NCBI RefSeq assembly: GCF_038958875.1
Contig: NZ_CP152407.1
Location: forward strand, 1,743,501 to 1,807,500
Source of the DNA: Acidovorax sp. FHTAMBA
GTDB taxonomy: Bacteria; Pseudomonadota; Gammaproteobacteria; Burkholderiales; Burkholderiaceae_C
DNA: 64,000 nt
Reading direction: 5' to 3'
Shown here: positions 54,522 through 63,564 of the stretch, piece after piece
Layout of the letters: each line of letters opens with the position of its first letter
Position numbering within the stretch: position 1 is the first letter of the stretch
The notes under the pieces: generated by a model
Database searches by the model: none
What the model saw: only the letters and a program-made list of their open reading frames with translations
What the model was told of the DNA's origin: nothing
Made by a program: the position numbers and the translations under genes

Positions 54522-54743
54522 GTGAACAAGCTCGCAGTGACCCTTCTGGGCGCCGCACTCTTCGCGGGCGTTGCGTCCGCCGCCACCGACACTCGCGCCG
54601 ACCCGGCGTCCAGGAGCGGCACCTACTACGGGCTGCACCCCAAGCTGGGCATGGTCAAGGTCGATCGAGCAACCAACGCCATGGTCGTGACCAAGCGCGA
54701 CAAGGAACGCGCCGCGGCGTCCGCCGCCACGCCGTCGCGTTAA
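54522..54743 (+). CDS. Small exported protein
   Basis: 73 residues from a GTG preceded by AAAGGAACCAAC. Signal peptide VNKLAVTLLGAALFAGVASA, then a short basic mature part (SGTYYGLHPKLGMVKVDRAT). No family recognised. Confidence 0.5.
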   Translation: MNKLAVTLLGAALFAGVASAATDTRADPASRSGTYYGLHPKLGMVKVDRATNAMVVTKRDKERAAASAATPSR

Positions 54744-54942
54744 CGAGAAGAAAGCAGTACCAATCCCGACCGGGTACAGGCGGGCAGCGACACGTCAACC
54801 GCAATCGCATGCCGGTTGGCAGGAGAAAGCGACAGAAACTGCGCAGGGATGCTGCCTAGCCGCTGGACGATTACCCCGGGTCATGTTCAGCGGTCGCGGC
54901 TGCCGCGATTCGGCGCACCCCCGGGGCCAACCGTCTTGAGAC

Positions 54943-56007
54943 TCAGCTCCCCGATCGGACGCTGGCCGGTAGGGGAATGCCCAGGCTGCGGTCCGTTGCC
55001 GCGATCGACGTCGCCCCATCGGGCTGCGTGCAGGCCAGCGCGCGGACGGCGTCGATCGTTTCCGGGATGACTATTGCCTGGTTGTCCACCATGTACGTGA
55101 AGAACAGCTCATCGCCCTGGAGTGTCACCAGGTCCTCCCACAAGCCGACCTCGTACAGGTCGGCCCGCGGCCGCCCGAGGTCGCCCATCATTTCCTTGAC
55201 CACGTTGATCGCACCCAGGCCGTCGCTGCTGCGCAAGAGGGCGATGCGGCTGGACGTGCGAAAGGCTGCAAGAACCTCGTCCAGCGAGGCGGCACGCGTC
55301 ATGCGCACATTCCAGCAATGCACGTGAGCCAGGGTCTGTGGCACCGCTACCGCCATGGTCACCACGTCCAGCGCGGGGTCGACCGTCTTGGCGTCCGGCC
55401 CCTGGTGGCTGGGCACCTTTTCCTCCGGCACCAGCGTGTTCATTAGCCCGCCACGGTGACCGTCCACAGGGTCGGTCGCGCGCCGCATCAGCGTGCCGCG
55501 CGCCTGCAGCAGCAGGCCGGCCCGGCGCAGCGCACCCAGCGTGCGCACGATGGAGGTGGTGTTGCAGGAGACCACGCGGGTAGCGACATGTCCCAGCGCC
55601 TGCGCGTAGTTGCTCTCGGCCACGAAGGAATGGCCCGCCATTTCATGCTTCTCACCGCCCTGCAGGATGAAGCGGATGCCGGCGCTGCGGTAGCGGGGGA
55701 CGTTGCCCGCCGCCACCTTCTTTGGAGTGCAGTCCACCACCACGTCGGCCTGCTGTAGGAGGTTTTCCAGGGTATCCACCACCGGAAGCCCGACCGAGCG
55801 CATAGATGCAAGGGAGGCGGCATCGCCGGCGAAGATCGGCAAACCCAGAGCGGCGGCCACCTGCAGCCGCCAGTCGGTGGCGACGTCTGCCACGCCAGCC
55901 AGCTGCATGTCCGTCTGCAATGCGACTGCGTCAGCCACTCGCTTTCCAATGACGCCATAGCCGACTACGGCCACGCGGATACGGGTTTCGGGCGTTCGGA
56001 TTCTCAT
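54943..56007 (-). CDS. Type II (archaeal-type) glyceraldehyde-3-phosphate dehydrogenase
   Basis: 354 residues from the ATG at 56007, after GGAAAGGCACCC. Rossmann start RVAVVGYGVIGKRVADAV, catalytic Cys in VVSCNTTSIVR near 150, HRGGLMNTLVPEEKVPSHQG near 190 and the C-terminal IVIPETIDAVRAL are those of the archaeal GAPDH/biphosphorylating family, not of bacterial GapA. It oxidises glyceraldehyde-3-P (a phosphoketolase product) to 1,3-bisphosphoglycerate. It follows the P-type ATPase gene by 20 nt and so is likely in the ackA operon. Confidence 0.88.
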   Translation of the reverse strand: MRIRTPETRIRVAVVGYGVIGKRVADAVALQTDMQLAGVADVATDWRLQVAAALGLPIFAGDAASLASMRSVGLPVVDTLENLLQQADVVVDCTPKKVAAGNVPRYRSAGIRFILQGGEKHEMAGHSFVAESNYAQALGHVATRVVSCNTTSIVRTLGALRRAGLLLQARGTLMRRATDPVDGHRGGLMNTLVPEEKVPSHQGPDAKTVDPALDVVTMAVAVPQTLAHVHCWNVRMTRAASLDEVLAAFRTSSRIALLRSSDGLGAINVVKEMMGDLGRPRADLYEVGLWEDLVTLQGDELFFTYMVDNQAIVIPETIDAVRALACTQPDGATSIAATDRSLGIPLPASVRSGS

Positions 56008-56027
56008 GGGTGCCTTTCCTCTCGGGT

Positions 56028-58436
56028 TCAACCTGCAGCGCCGGGCAGCGCGCCACCAGAGGAGGCATCTTGCTCCGGGCGTGATCTGTGGATGCCGGTC
56101 AGGCGGGTGCGCTTGAGCAGCAGCGCATTGATGGCCACGATGGCCGAGCTGCCCGACATGGACAGCGCCGCCACTTCCGGCGACAGGGTGAAGGGGTAGA
56201 AGACGCCGGCCGCCAGAGGGAAGGCGACGGTGTTGTAGCCCACCGCCCACCAGAGGTTCTGGTGCATCTTGCGCAGCGTGGCGCGCGACAGCTCGATCGC
56301 ACCCACCACGTCGAAGGGGTCGCTCTTCATCAGCACCACTTGTGCGCTTTCCATCGCCACGTCAGTGCCGGCGCCGATGGCGAAACCCACGTCCGCCTGC
56401 GTCAATGCCGGAGCGTCGTTGATGCCGTCGCCGACCATCGCCACCTTATGTCCCTGCGACTGAAGTTCCCTGATCTTGTCGGCCTTCTGTCCGGGCAGAA
56501 CATCGGCGAGCACGATGTCGATGCCCAGTTCCTGCCCGATGCGATCGGCGGTGGCCTGGTTGTCCCCCGTCAGCATGGCGACCTTCACGCCACGCTTGTG
56601 GAGCGCCTGGATGGTGTCCCGGGAACTCGGTCGCACAGCGTCGGCAATGGCGATCAGGCCCAGCAACCGGCCGGCACGCGCCACGTGTACCACGGTGCGG
56701 CCCGCGCCCTGCAGGCGCGCCGCTTCCTGCGACAAGCCAGCCAGATCCACCCCGTGGCTTTCCATCAGCAGCCGGTTGCCCAGCAGCACCGTGTCACCCG
56801 CCAGTTCGGCCCGGGCACCCTGACCGTCGATGTTGGTGAACGCCACCGTGTGCTCCACAGGCAGATCGGCCGACTTCTTCAGGATCGCCAATGCCAGCGG
56901 ATGTTCCGAAAACTTCTCCACGGCCGCCGCGGTTGCCAGCAGGGTGGAGGTATCGGTGCCCGGGGCGCTCACGAGGTCGACCACGTCCGGCTGGCCCACC
57001 GTCAAGGTGCCGGTCTTGTCGAACACCACGACGGTCAGCTTGGTGGCGTTCTCTAGGGCCGCAGCGTTCTTAAACAGGATGCCGTTCATGGCTCCGAGGC
57101 CGGTACCGACCATCACGGCCATGGGCGTCGCGAGCCCCAGTGCGTCGGGACAGGCTATGACGAATACCGTGATGGTTAGCGTCACTGCGAACAGCAGCGG
57201 CTGCCCGAGCACCCAGTACCAGACGATGAAGGTCGCGAGCCCGATGCCGATCGCTGCGAGCACCAGCCACTGCGAAGCCCGATCGGCGAGCAATTGCCCT
57301 GGAGCCTTGGAGTTCTGTGCCTCCTGGACCAGCTTGACGATCTGGGCCAGGGCCGTGTCCGCGCCGACTTTGGTCGCCTTGTAGCGGAAGCTACCGCTCT
57401 TGTTGATGGTCGCGCCTATCACTTCGTCGCCGGTGCCCTTCTTCACTGGCATGGATTCACCGGTCAGCATGGACTCGTCGACTTGCGAGCCGCCTTCCAT
57501 GACGACCCCGTCAACCGGCACTCTGTCGCCGGGCTTTACCACGACGATGTCTCCCAGGACCACCTCGGACGTCGGCACCTTCTGTTCCTCACCGTCGCGG
57601 AACACGGTGGCCATGGGCGGCGCCAGGTTCATCAGCGAACGGATCGCGTCGGAAGCACCGGCACGCGCGCGCATTTCCAGCCAATGCCCGAGCAGGATGA
57701 ACACCAGCAGGGTGGCTACTGCCTCGTAGAACACTTCGCCCTCGTAGAAGAAGGTGGCGCCGATGCTGAAGAGGTAGCCTGTGCCAACCGAAAGAACCAC
57801 CAGCGTCGCCATATTGGTCACGCCATTGCGCAATGCCCGCCAGGCCGACACATAGAACGGCCAGCCGGGATAGATGATCGCCGCCGACGCGACCAGGAAC
57901 AGGAACACCTTGCGGTCCATGCCAAACGGCACGGTGAAGTCCCCGACCATGGCCCCCATCGGGGAGTAGAGGAACACCGGTACGGCGAACAACAGGGCCA
58001 CAAAGAACCGGTTGCGCATGTCGCGGACCATGTCGTCCATCGACTGCCCGCTCCCGTGGCCCATCTCGTGCATCATGTCTTGATGCTCTCCGCCGGTTTT
58101 GGCGGTCTTCGCATCCGCGGCCGCGTTTCCGCCGTGCTGCGCGTGCGCACCATGGCCGGTATTGGCATGCGCGGCATGGGCTGCTGGGTCCGGAGCTGCT
58201 TCGCACACGTGCCTGGGCGTCAGTTCGCCGGCGCAATGGTGGCCGCAGTCCTCGATGGTCGTGCGGATCCGCTCACGGGTGACCCGCGCCGGATCGAACG
58301 AGACAGTGGCGCTCGCGGGCACCGGGTTTACGGACACCGACACCACGCCTGGGATCGCGGCGAGCCGCTTCTCGACGCCGCGGGCAGAAAGCGGGGACAG
58401 CAGATTGCCGACCTCGAAGGTTGCGGATTGAATCAT
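56028..58436 (-). CDS. P1B ATPase, CopB-like, with CPD in place of CPC/CPH
   Basis: 802 residues. The N-terminal domain has an HMA-like pattern (VEKRLAAIPGVVSVSVN) but no CxxC; a His/Met-rich linker follows (HANTGHGAHAQHGGN, HQDMMHEMGHGSGQSMDD). The membrane and ATPase core resembles the CopB/P1B-3 branch (RNRFFVALLFAVPVFLYSPMG). The membrane metal site reads ACPDALGLATP: CPD at 429-431, coded TGT CCC GAC. Asp473 in DKTGTLTVG, GESMPVKKG and GDGINDAPAL are intact, so it should be a working pump. Metal specificity is uncertain. It lies between ackA (17 nt) and gap (20 nt) in one operon. Confidence 0.92.
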   Translation of the reverse strand: MIQSATFEVGNLLSPLSARGVEKRLAAIPGVVSVSVNPVPASATVSFDPARVTRERIRTTIEDCGHHCAGELTPRHVCEAAPDPAAHAAHANTGHGAHAQHGGNAAADAKTAKTGGEHQDMMHEMGHGSGQSMDDMVRDMRNRFFVALLFAVPVFLYSPMGAMVGDFTVPFGMDRKVFLFLVASAAIIYPGWPFYVSAWRALRNGVTNMATLVVLSVGTGYLFSIGATFFYEGEVFYEAVATLLVFILLGHWLEMRARAGASDAIRSLMNLAPPMATVFRDGEEQKVPTSEVVLGDIVVVKPGDRVPVDGVVMEGGSQVDESMLTGESMPVKKGTGDEVIGATINKSGSFRYKATKVGADTALAQIVKLVQEAQNSKAPGQLLADRASQWLVLAAIGIGLATFIVWYWVLGQPLLFAVTLTITVFVIACPDALGLATPMAVMVGTGLGAMNGILFKNAAALENATKLTVVVFDKTGTLTVGQPDVVDLVSAPGTDTSTLLATAAAVEKFSEHPLALAILKKSADLPVEHTVAFTNIDGQGARAELAGDTVLLGNRLLMESHGVDLAGLSQEAARLQGAGRTVVHVARAGRLLGLIAIADAVRPSSRDTIQALHKRGVKVAMLTGDNQATADRIGQELGIDIVLADVLPGQKADKIRELQSQGHKVAMVGDGINDAPALTQADVGFAIGAGTDVAMESAQVVLMKSDPFDVVGAIELSRATLRKMHQNLWWAVGYNTVAFPLAAGVFYPFTLSPEVAALSMSGSSAIVAINALLLKRTRLTGIHRSRPEQDASSGGALPGAAG

Positions 58437-58453
58437 CTTTATGGTCCCTTCTT

Positions 58454-59629
58454 TTAATGGCCGCCCGACCCGTCCACGTGGGCAGCGGCCTTGCGGGCAA
58501 GGATGGATTCCTCGTCGGTCTCGAGCACGTTCACCTTTATTGCGCTGTGTGAGGTGTGAACGCTAGAGGCGTTGGCCAGGTTGGCTTTGGCATCGAGCTC
58601 GACACCCAGGAAGCGCAGGCCGTCGCACACTGCTTGCCGGACGAACGCTGCGTTGGCGCCGATTCCGCCCGTGAAGACGATCCGGTCGACGCCCTCCATA
58701 GCGGCTGCCAGCGCACCCATATGCCTGCGTACCTGATAGCAGAAGTAGTCGACCGCCTTGCGAGCCTCGCTCGAGTGTGCCGAAATGTCGAGCAGCAACT
58801 TCATGTCGCCTGAGGTGCCGGTCAGGGCCTTGAGCCCCGACTCTTCGTAGAGGGCGGCTTGCAACTGCCGGACATCCGTCTCGCCGGACTGCAGCAGGAA
58901 CAGCAGCGCACCGGGATCAAGATCGCCGCAGCGCGTGGTCATCGGGACGCCGCTGAGCGGGGTCACGCCCATGCTCGTTTCCACACTACGTCCCTGGGCA
59001 ATGGCGCACAGTGAGGAACCGCCACCAAGGTGCGCGGCAATGACACGCTCGGAGAAGACCGGCTCGCCGCTGGCCGCCAGTTGTTGCAACACGGACTCGT
59101 ATGAGAGGCCGTGGAAGCCGTAGCGGCGCACTCCGAGCGATCTAAAGCGCTCCGGCACAGCAACGAGGCTCGCACGCGCAGGGAGAGTCCGGTGAAAACC
59201 CGTGTCGAAGCATGCAACATGCAACGCCCCCGGGAATGCCTGCCGTGCTGCATTGATCGCTGCAACGTTCAGGTGCTGATGAAGAGGCGCCAGCGACGAC
59301 CAGTGAGTGATCGCGGCCAAAGTCGGTGCATCGATCGTTACGCTGTCAACCGGCAGGTCGCCTCCGTGAACCACTCTATGTCCGACAGCCTCTATCTGCA
59401 ACGTCGGCCAGCGCTGCGCCAGTTCGCCCAACAATAGTTCGGTCGCGGAGCGGAATTGCAGGGGTCCAAGTTCCTGCGTGTCGGCATCCCCGCCAGGTTC
59501 GCGGGTCAGCAGTCGCGCATTCGGCGAGGCAAGTCCGGACACACTGGCACTCCAGAGCTGGTGCAGGTCGCGCTCGTACAGTGCCAGTTTAGTGCTGGTC
59601 GAGCCGGCGTTCAGTGCAAGCAGGGTCAT
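58454..59629 (-). CDS. ackA: Acetate kinase
   Basis: Makes ATP and acetate from acetyl phosphate and ADP. 391 residues from the ATG at 59629 (TLLALNAGSTSTKLALYE), with GGAG 12 nt upstream; an upstream TTG is not needed. ASKHA-fold motifs: GHRVVHGG near 87, FDTGFHRTLP near 150, HLGGGSSLCAI near 202, FTGGIGANAAFVR near 320. It is first in an operon with the CPD-type ATPase and GAPDH. An FNR-like box lies just upstream. Confidence 0.95.
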   Translation of the reverse strand: MTLLALNAGSTSTKLALYERDLHQLWSASVSGLASPNARLLTREPGGDADTQELGPLQFRSATELLLGELAQRWPTLQIEAVGHRVVHGGDLPVDSVTIDAPTLAAITHWSSLAPLHQHLNVAAINAARQAFPGALHVACFDTGFHRTLPARASLVAVPERFRSLGVRRYGFHGLSYESVLQQLAASGEPVFSERVIAAHLGGGSSLCAIAQGRSVETSMGVTPLSGVPMTTRCGDLDPGALLFLLQSGETDVRQLQAALYEESGLKALTGTSGDMKLLLDISAHSSEARKAVDYFCYQVRRHMGALAAAMEGVDRIVFTGGIGANAAFVRQAVCDGLRFLGVELDAKANLANASSVHTSHSAIKVNVLETDEESILARKAAAHVDGSGGH

Positions 59630-59674
59630 GTTCTTGTTCTCCAAACCATCTTGACACTACGCGTTCGGTCTCGC

Positions 59675-59688
59675 TTGATTTAGCTCAA
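59675..59688 (-). promoter_or_regulatory. FNR/ANR-like box upstream of ackA
   Basis: TTGAT-TTAG-CTCAA differs at one base from TTGAT-N4-ATCAA. Its centre is about 53 nt before the ackA ATG; class II placement would put the transcript start around 59640. Confidence 0.5.
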
Positions 59689-59792
59689 GTGGCGCCCACC
59701 TGCTGGGCGCTGCTTGCCTCGGCCTGGCCCGTCGCGTTGCTGAATGCCGAAGAGCGCCTCATTTCAGAAAGACGCTGCACGCAATTTTCGTG

Positions 59793-60134
59793 CTACTTGG
59801 CAGGCTCGATGGACGTCACGAACATCTTTCCTCCCTCGCTGACCACCATGAAACGGATTTTGTCGCCGACCTGTACCTTGTCGAGTAGTAACTTGTCCTT
59901 GGCGTTAAACACCATGGTCATCCCCGGCATCTCTAGGTGCTTGATGTCACCGTGCTTGATGGTGATTTTTCCAGCGTCCTTATCGATCTTGCGCACCTCT
60001 CCATCCGTCATGGAGGCTGCAGCCAGAGCAGCGGGCTTGCTGGCGTCAACCGTGGCCTGTGCCATGGCCGACAGCGGCAAGAGGGTGGTCAGCGACAACA
60101 CGGCGCCGATCAAAAGGTTGTTTGCGTTTTTCAT
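59793..60134 (-). CDS. CusF-like periplasmic copper-binding protein
   Basis: 113 residues; signal peptide ending AMAQA; OB-fold with the CusF-type metal region KHGDIKHLEMPGMTMVF (His, Met, Met) and VGDKIRFMV. It carries Cu(I)/Ag(I) in the periplasm. Downstream end of a copper gene cluster transcribed on the minus strand from the window edge. Confidence 0.85.
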   Translation of the reverse strand: MKNANNLLIGAVLSLTTLLPLSAMAQATVDASKPAALAAASMTDGEVRKIDKDAGKITIKHGDIKHLEMPGMTMVFNAKDKLLLDKVQVGDKIRFMVVSEGGKMFVTSIEPAK

Positions 60135-60173
60135 GTGAATTCCTTGTCCTAATAGCGTGGAGGTGTTCCGCGT

Positions 60174-60659
60174 TTACTTTTTGACCACCGTGACCTGGCC
60201 CTTCATGCCTGCGTCGAAATGGCCGGGGTAGAGGCAGGCAAACTTCACTTCGCCAGCCTTCGTGAAGTGCCAGATGATCTGGCCTTGCTTGCCCGGCGCG
60301 AGCGATACCTTGCTGGGCTCGTCATGCTCCATATCCGGGAATTTTTTCATGGTCTCGTAATGTTCTTTCAACTCGTCGTCGGTGCCCAGGCTGAACTCGT
60401 GTTTGACCTGGCCGCTGTTCTTGATCACGAACTTGATGGTCTCGCCCTGCTTGACGGAGATTGCTGCCGGCGTGAAGCGCATGGTGTCAGCCATGTCCAC
60501 GTTGATCGTGCGGGTCACCTTGGCAGCTTTGCCGGGTTGACCAATGGCTGACTCCTCGCTTGCGTGGCCGTGACCACCGCTGTGAGTGCCACCTGCAAAG
60601 CTGTTAAAGGACAGAGCCACCAGGGCGGAGGCTGCGATCAGGGAAAGAGTGCGTTTCAT
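60174..60659 (-). CDS. Periplasmic cupredoxin
   Basis: 161 residues with a signal peptide ending SFAGG and a His-rich linker (THSGGHGHASEE). A single cupredoxin domain with ligands His in VKHEFSLG, and Cys, His and Met in CLYPGHFDAGM, which forms a type 1 blue copper site. It resembles CopI-type copper-tolerance proteins. It lies between the CusF-like and multicopper oxidase genes. Confidence 0.85.
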   Translation of the reverse strand: MKRTLSLIAASALVALSFNSFAGGTHSGGHGHASEESAIGQPGKAAKVTRTINVDMADTMRFTPAAISVKQGETIKFVIKNSGQVKHEFSLGTDDELKEHYETMKKFPDMEHDEPSKVSLAPGKQGQIIWHFTKAGEVKFACLYPGHFDAGMKGQVTVVKK

Positions 60660-60698
60660 AGTTGCCTTGGGTTGTGAAGGTGATGGGGAACGTGGCAG

Positions 60699-62111
60699 TT
60701 AGTGGCCGCTGTGCGAAGACGGCTTTTTGACCTTGACGACAGTGTCCGAGCTGGACTTCTCTTTGCGAGGCATGGACTGTCCGCCCTCGGCCTTGAAGCG
60801 GGCCGGTTCAGCCATCGGACCGGTGTACTCGTAGGCCACCGTGCCCTCCGGGTTCTTGTACCAACCCGGGTTCTTGTAGTCGCCCGGTTTCTGGTCGCGG
60901 CGAACCTTTAAGACACTGAACATCCCGCCCATTTCGACCGAGCCGAACGGGCCTTCTCCGGTCATCATGGGAATGGTGTTGTCCGGGATGGGCATCTCCA
61001 TTTCCGTCATGTCTGCCATGCCCCGCTCGCCCATGACCATGTAGTCGGGGATCAAGTTGTTGATCTTCTTGGCCACGCCCCGGTGGTCCACGCCAATCAT
61101 GGTGGGAATGTCGTGCCCCATTGCATTCATGGTGTGGTGGCTCTTGTGGCAGTGGAACGCCCAGTCGCCTTCTTCGTCCGCGAGGAACTCGATTTGACGC
61201 ATCTGTCCAACGGCCACGTCGGTGGTCACTTCATACAGACGGGTGCTCTTGGGTGTGGGTCCGCCATCCGTGCCGGTGACCAAAAACTCATGACCGTGCA
61301 AATGCATGGGGTGGTTGGTCATGGTGAGGTTGCCGATGCGAATGCGCACCTTGTCGTTAAGCCGGACATTCAAGGAGTCGATGCCGGGAAAGATGCGGCT
61401 GTTCCATGTCCACAGATTGAAGTTCAGCATCTCCGCAACCTTGGGCGTGGCGGCGCCGGGCTCAATGTCGTAGGCACTGAGCAGGAAGCAAAAGTCTCGA
61501 TTCACTTCATCAATCAGCGGATGCTTGGTCTTCGGATGCGTTATCCAGAAGCCCATCATGCCCATGGCCATCTGGGTCATCTCATCGGCGTGCGGGTGGT
61601 ACATGAAGGTACCTGGACGGCGCGCCACAAATTCGTAGACAAAGGTTTTGCCCGACTGAATCGCGGGCTGGTTCAGCCCTGCCACACCGTCCATGCCGTT
61701 GGGCAAACGCTGTCCGTGCCAGTGGATGCTGGTGTGCTCGGGCAGCTTGTTGGTCACAAAAATGCGAACGCGGTCACCTTCCACCACTTCGATGGTGGGG
61801 CCCGGACTCTGGCCGTTGTACCCCCAAAGGTGCGCCTTGAAGCCTGGGGCCATCTCGCGCACCACCGGTTCTGCCACCAAGTGAAACTCCTTGACCCCCT
61901 GATTCATGCGCCAGGGCAGCGTCCAGCCGTTCAGCGTGACCACCGGGTTGTAGGGGCGCCCAGAGTTGGGCACCAAAGGCGCCATGGTGTCTGGGCTTGA
62001 CTGGTACACGGGTTCCGGCAGTGCCGCCATCGCCACTCGGCTCACACTCGCTGCGGCCACGGCCCCTCCGGCAATGCCCGCAAATCGGAAAAAATCTCTT
62101 CTTGAATTCAT
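60699..62111 (-). CDS. Multicopper oxidase (periplasmic, Tat-exported)
   Basis: 470 residues from the ATG at 62111, starting with a twin-arginine signal (NSRRDFFRFAGIAGGAVAAA). Four copper-ligand clusters are intact: IHWHGQRLPNGMDGV, MYHPHADEMTQ, NHPMHLHGHEF and HCHKSHHTMNAMGH. It probably oxidises Cu(I) to the less toxic Cu(II). Met-rich stretches (MADMTEMEMPIPDNTIPMM) near the end suit copper binding. An ATG at 62225 gives an unlikely extension into the TolC gene. Confidence 0.92.
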   Translation of the reverse strand: MNSRRDFFRFAGIAGGAVAAASVSRVAMAALPEPVYQSSPDTMAPLVPNSGRPYNPVVTLNGWTLPWRMNQGVKEFHLVAEPVVREMAPGFKAHLWGYNGQSPGPTIEVVEGDRVRIFVTNKLPEHTSIHWHGQRLPNGMDGVAGLNQPAIQSGKTFVYEFVARRPGTFMYHPHADEMTQMAMGMMGFWITHPKTKHPLIDEVNRDFCFLLSAYDIEPGAATPKVAEMLNFNLWTWNSRIFPGIDSLNVRLNDKVRIRIGNLTMTNHPMHLHGHEFLVTGTDGGPTPKSTRLYEVTTDVAVGQMRQIEFLADEEGDWAFHCHKSHHTMNAMGHDIPTMIGVDHRGVAKKINNLIPDYMVMGERGMADMTEMEMPIPDNTIPMMTGEGPFGSVEMGGMFSVLKVRRDQKPGDYKNPGWYKNPEGTVAYEYTGPMAEPARFKAEGGQSMPRKEKSSSDTVVKVKKPSSHSGH

Positions 62112-62130
62112 GTTGGTTTCCTTGACGGGA

Positions 62131-63564
62131 TCAGTGGCCTGCACCAGCTTCGGCAGCGGCTGCGCCACCGCCCGAGACGCCAGCACTGGTGGGCTTGCCG
62201 ATGAGAGAGGCCTGAAGGGCGGCATCGGCCTGCCAGAACTGCTGTTCGGCGTTCAGGGCCGCCATCACCGAGTTCACCTGGTCACGGGAGTCAGCGAGCA
62301 ACTCGAAAACGCTGATAAGCATCCCGTTGTAGCGAAGCTGGTTTTCTTCTGAAATGGTTTTTCTCAGGGGGATCACTTCGTCGCGATGGTGACGCGCGAT
62401 GTCATACGCAGTGCGGTACGCGGAGTAGCTCTCCCGAAGGTTGGAGCCCGCCGCGCGGGCAGTCGCCTCAAGGCGATTGGCTGCAGCCAGGGTCTGCGCG
62501 TTCATAGCGCTGCGCCGCATGCCACCCCAGTCAAAGATGGGCAGCTGCAGGCTGATCTCGAAACCACGTCGCGTGGAGTGGGTGTTCTCAGCAGCGTCGA
62601 AGACCGAGTCGCGCCGGACTCCCAGCTCGATATCCGTGAACGTTGTAATCGTGTTCCAGCCCTGGGCGCGGGCAGCTGCGTCATAGTTTGCCTTCGCGAT
62701 CTGCAGGTCCAGCCGACCCTTGGACGCCTCGCGGCCTGCGTCCAAGGGCGACAAAGGCTCCTTGGGAAGCGCGGGCAGACGCTCTGGCAACCTGAGTTGT
62801 TTGGCTTGAGCGTCGTCCAGGCCCAGCAATCGGACAAGTTCCTCACGGGCCGCCGTGACCTGGTGCTGCGCGCTTGCCAGCTGAGTTGCTGTGTCGGCAT
62901 AGAACGCTTGCTGGCGTACACGATCGAGCTTGTTGAAATTGCCCACCGCCTGCATGCGCTTGGCCAATTCGGCGCTGGCCTGGGCGCTGGCGAAAACTTG
63001 CTGTGTGTAGGTCAGGGTTTGTTGCGCCGCGACGGCGCGTACCCAGGACTGTCGCACCTGTGTGACTTGGTCCACCACATCACTGCTCAGGCGCAATTGA
63101 GCCTGCTGGATGCGCCGCTCGGCGACGCCTTTGCGCGTGGGCAAGGTTAGCAGGTCCAGCAGTCCAAAGGAAAGGAGGCGTCCGATCTCCGTCTCGCTGC
63201 CCAAGCGCACGCGTTCCAGGCTCAAGATGGGGTTGGCGATGCGTCCAGACTGCGCTGCCGTCGACGCGTCCGCCCAGTTTTGGGCCACGATGGCCTGCAT
63301 GGACGGGCTGTTGACCAATGCAAGTTGCACAGCTTCCTTCTGCCCCAGTGGCTTGCTCAGCAGATCCGAAGCACGCTGGCGCAAGGCCTCACGCTCGCTC
63401 TGATCCCGGGCCACGGTGAGTTGGCCGTCCGTGAAACTGCTTGTCGCTGCATTGGCGCTGGAGAGGCTCTGCTCCAGATTCACGCTGGCGCATCCGGACA
63501 ACACCGCAACAGCGGCCACGGCGATCACTAACTTGGCGCGGGGCAAATGCAAGAGGCGGCTCAT
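62131..63564 (-). CDS. TolC-family outer membrane efflux protein
   Basis: 477 residues with a lipoprotein signal ending VLSGCAS (lipidated Cys) and two repeated coiled-coil halves (about 60-250 and 270-455) of the outer-membrane factor fold. CusC-like by context: copper genes follow directly, but no CusA/CusB partners are seen downstream in the window. The start overlaps the preceding small gene by ATGA. Confidence 0.88.
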   Translation of the reverse strand: MSRLLHLPRAKLVIAVAAVAVLSGCASVNLEQSLSSANAATSSFTDGQLTVARDQSEREALRQRASDLLSKPLGQKEAVQLALVNSPSMQAIVAQNWADASTAAQSGRIANPILSLERVRLGSETEIGRLLSFGLLDLLTLPTRKGVAERRIQQAQLRLSSDVVDQVTQVRQSWVRAVAAQQTLTYTQQVFASAQASAELAKRMQAVGNFNKLDRVRQQAFYADTATQLASAQHQVTAAREELVRLLGLDDAQAKQLRLPERLPALPKEPLSPLDAGREASKGRLDLQIAKANYDAAARAQGWNTITTFTDIELGVRRDSVFDAAENTHSTRRGFEISLQLPIFDWGGMRRSAMNAQTLAAANRLEATARAAGSNLRESYSAYRTAYDIARHHRDEVIPLRKTISEENQLRYNGMLISVFELLADSRDQVNSVMAALNAEQQFWQADAALQASLIGKPTSAGVSGGGAAAAEAGAGH

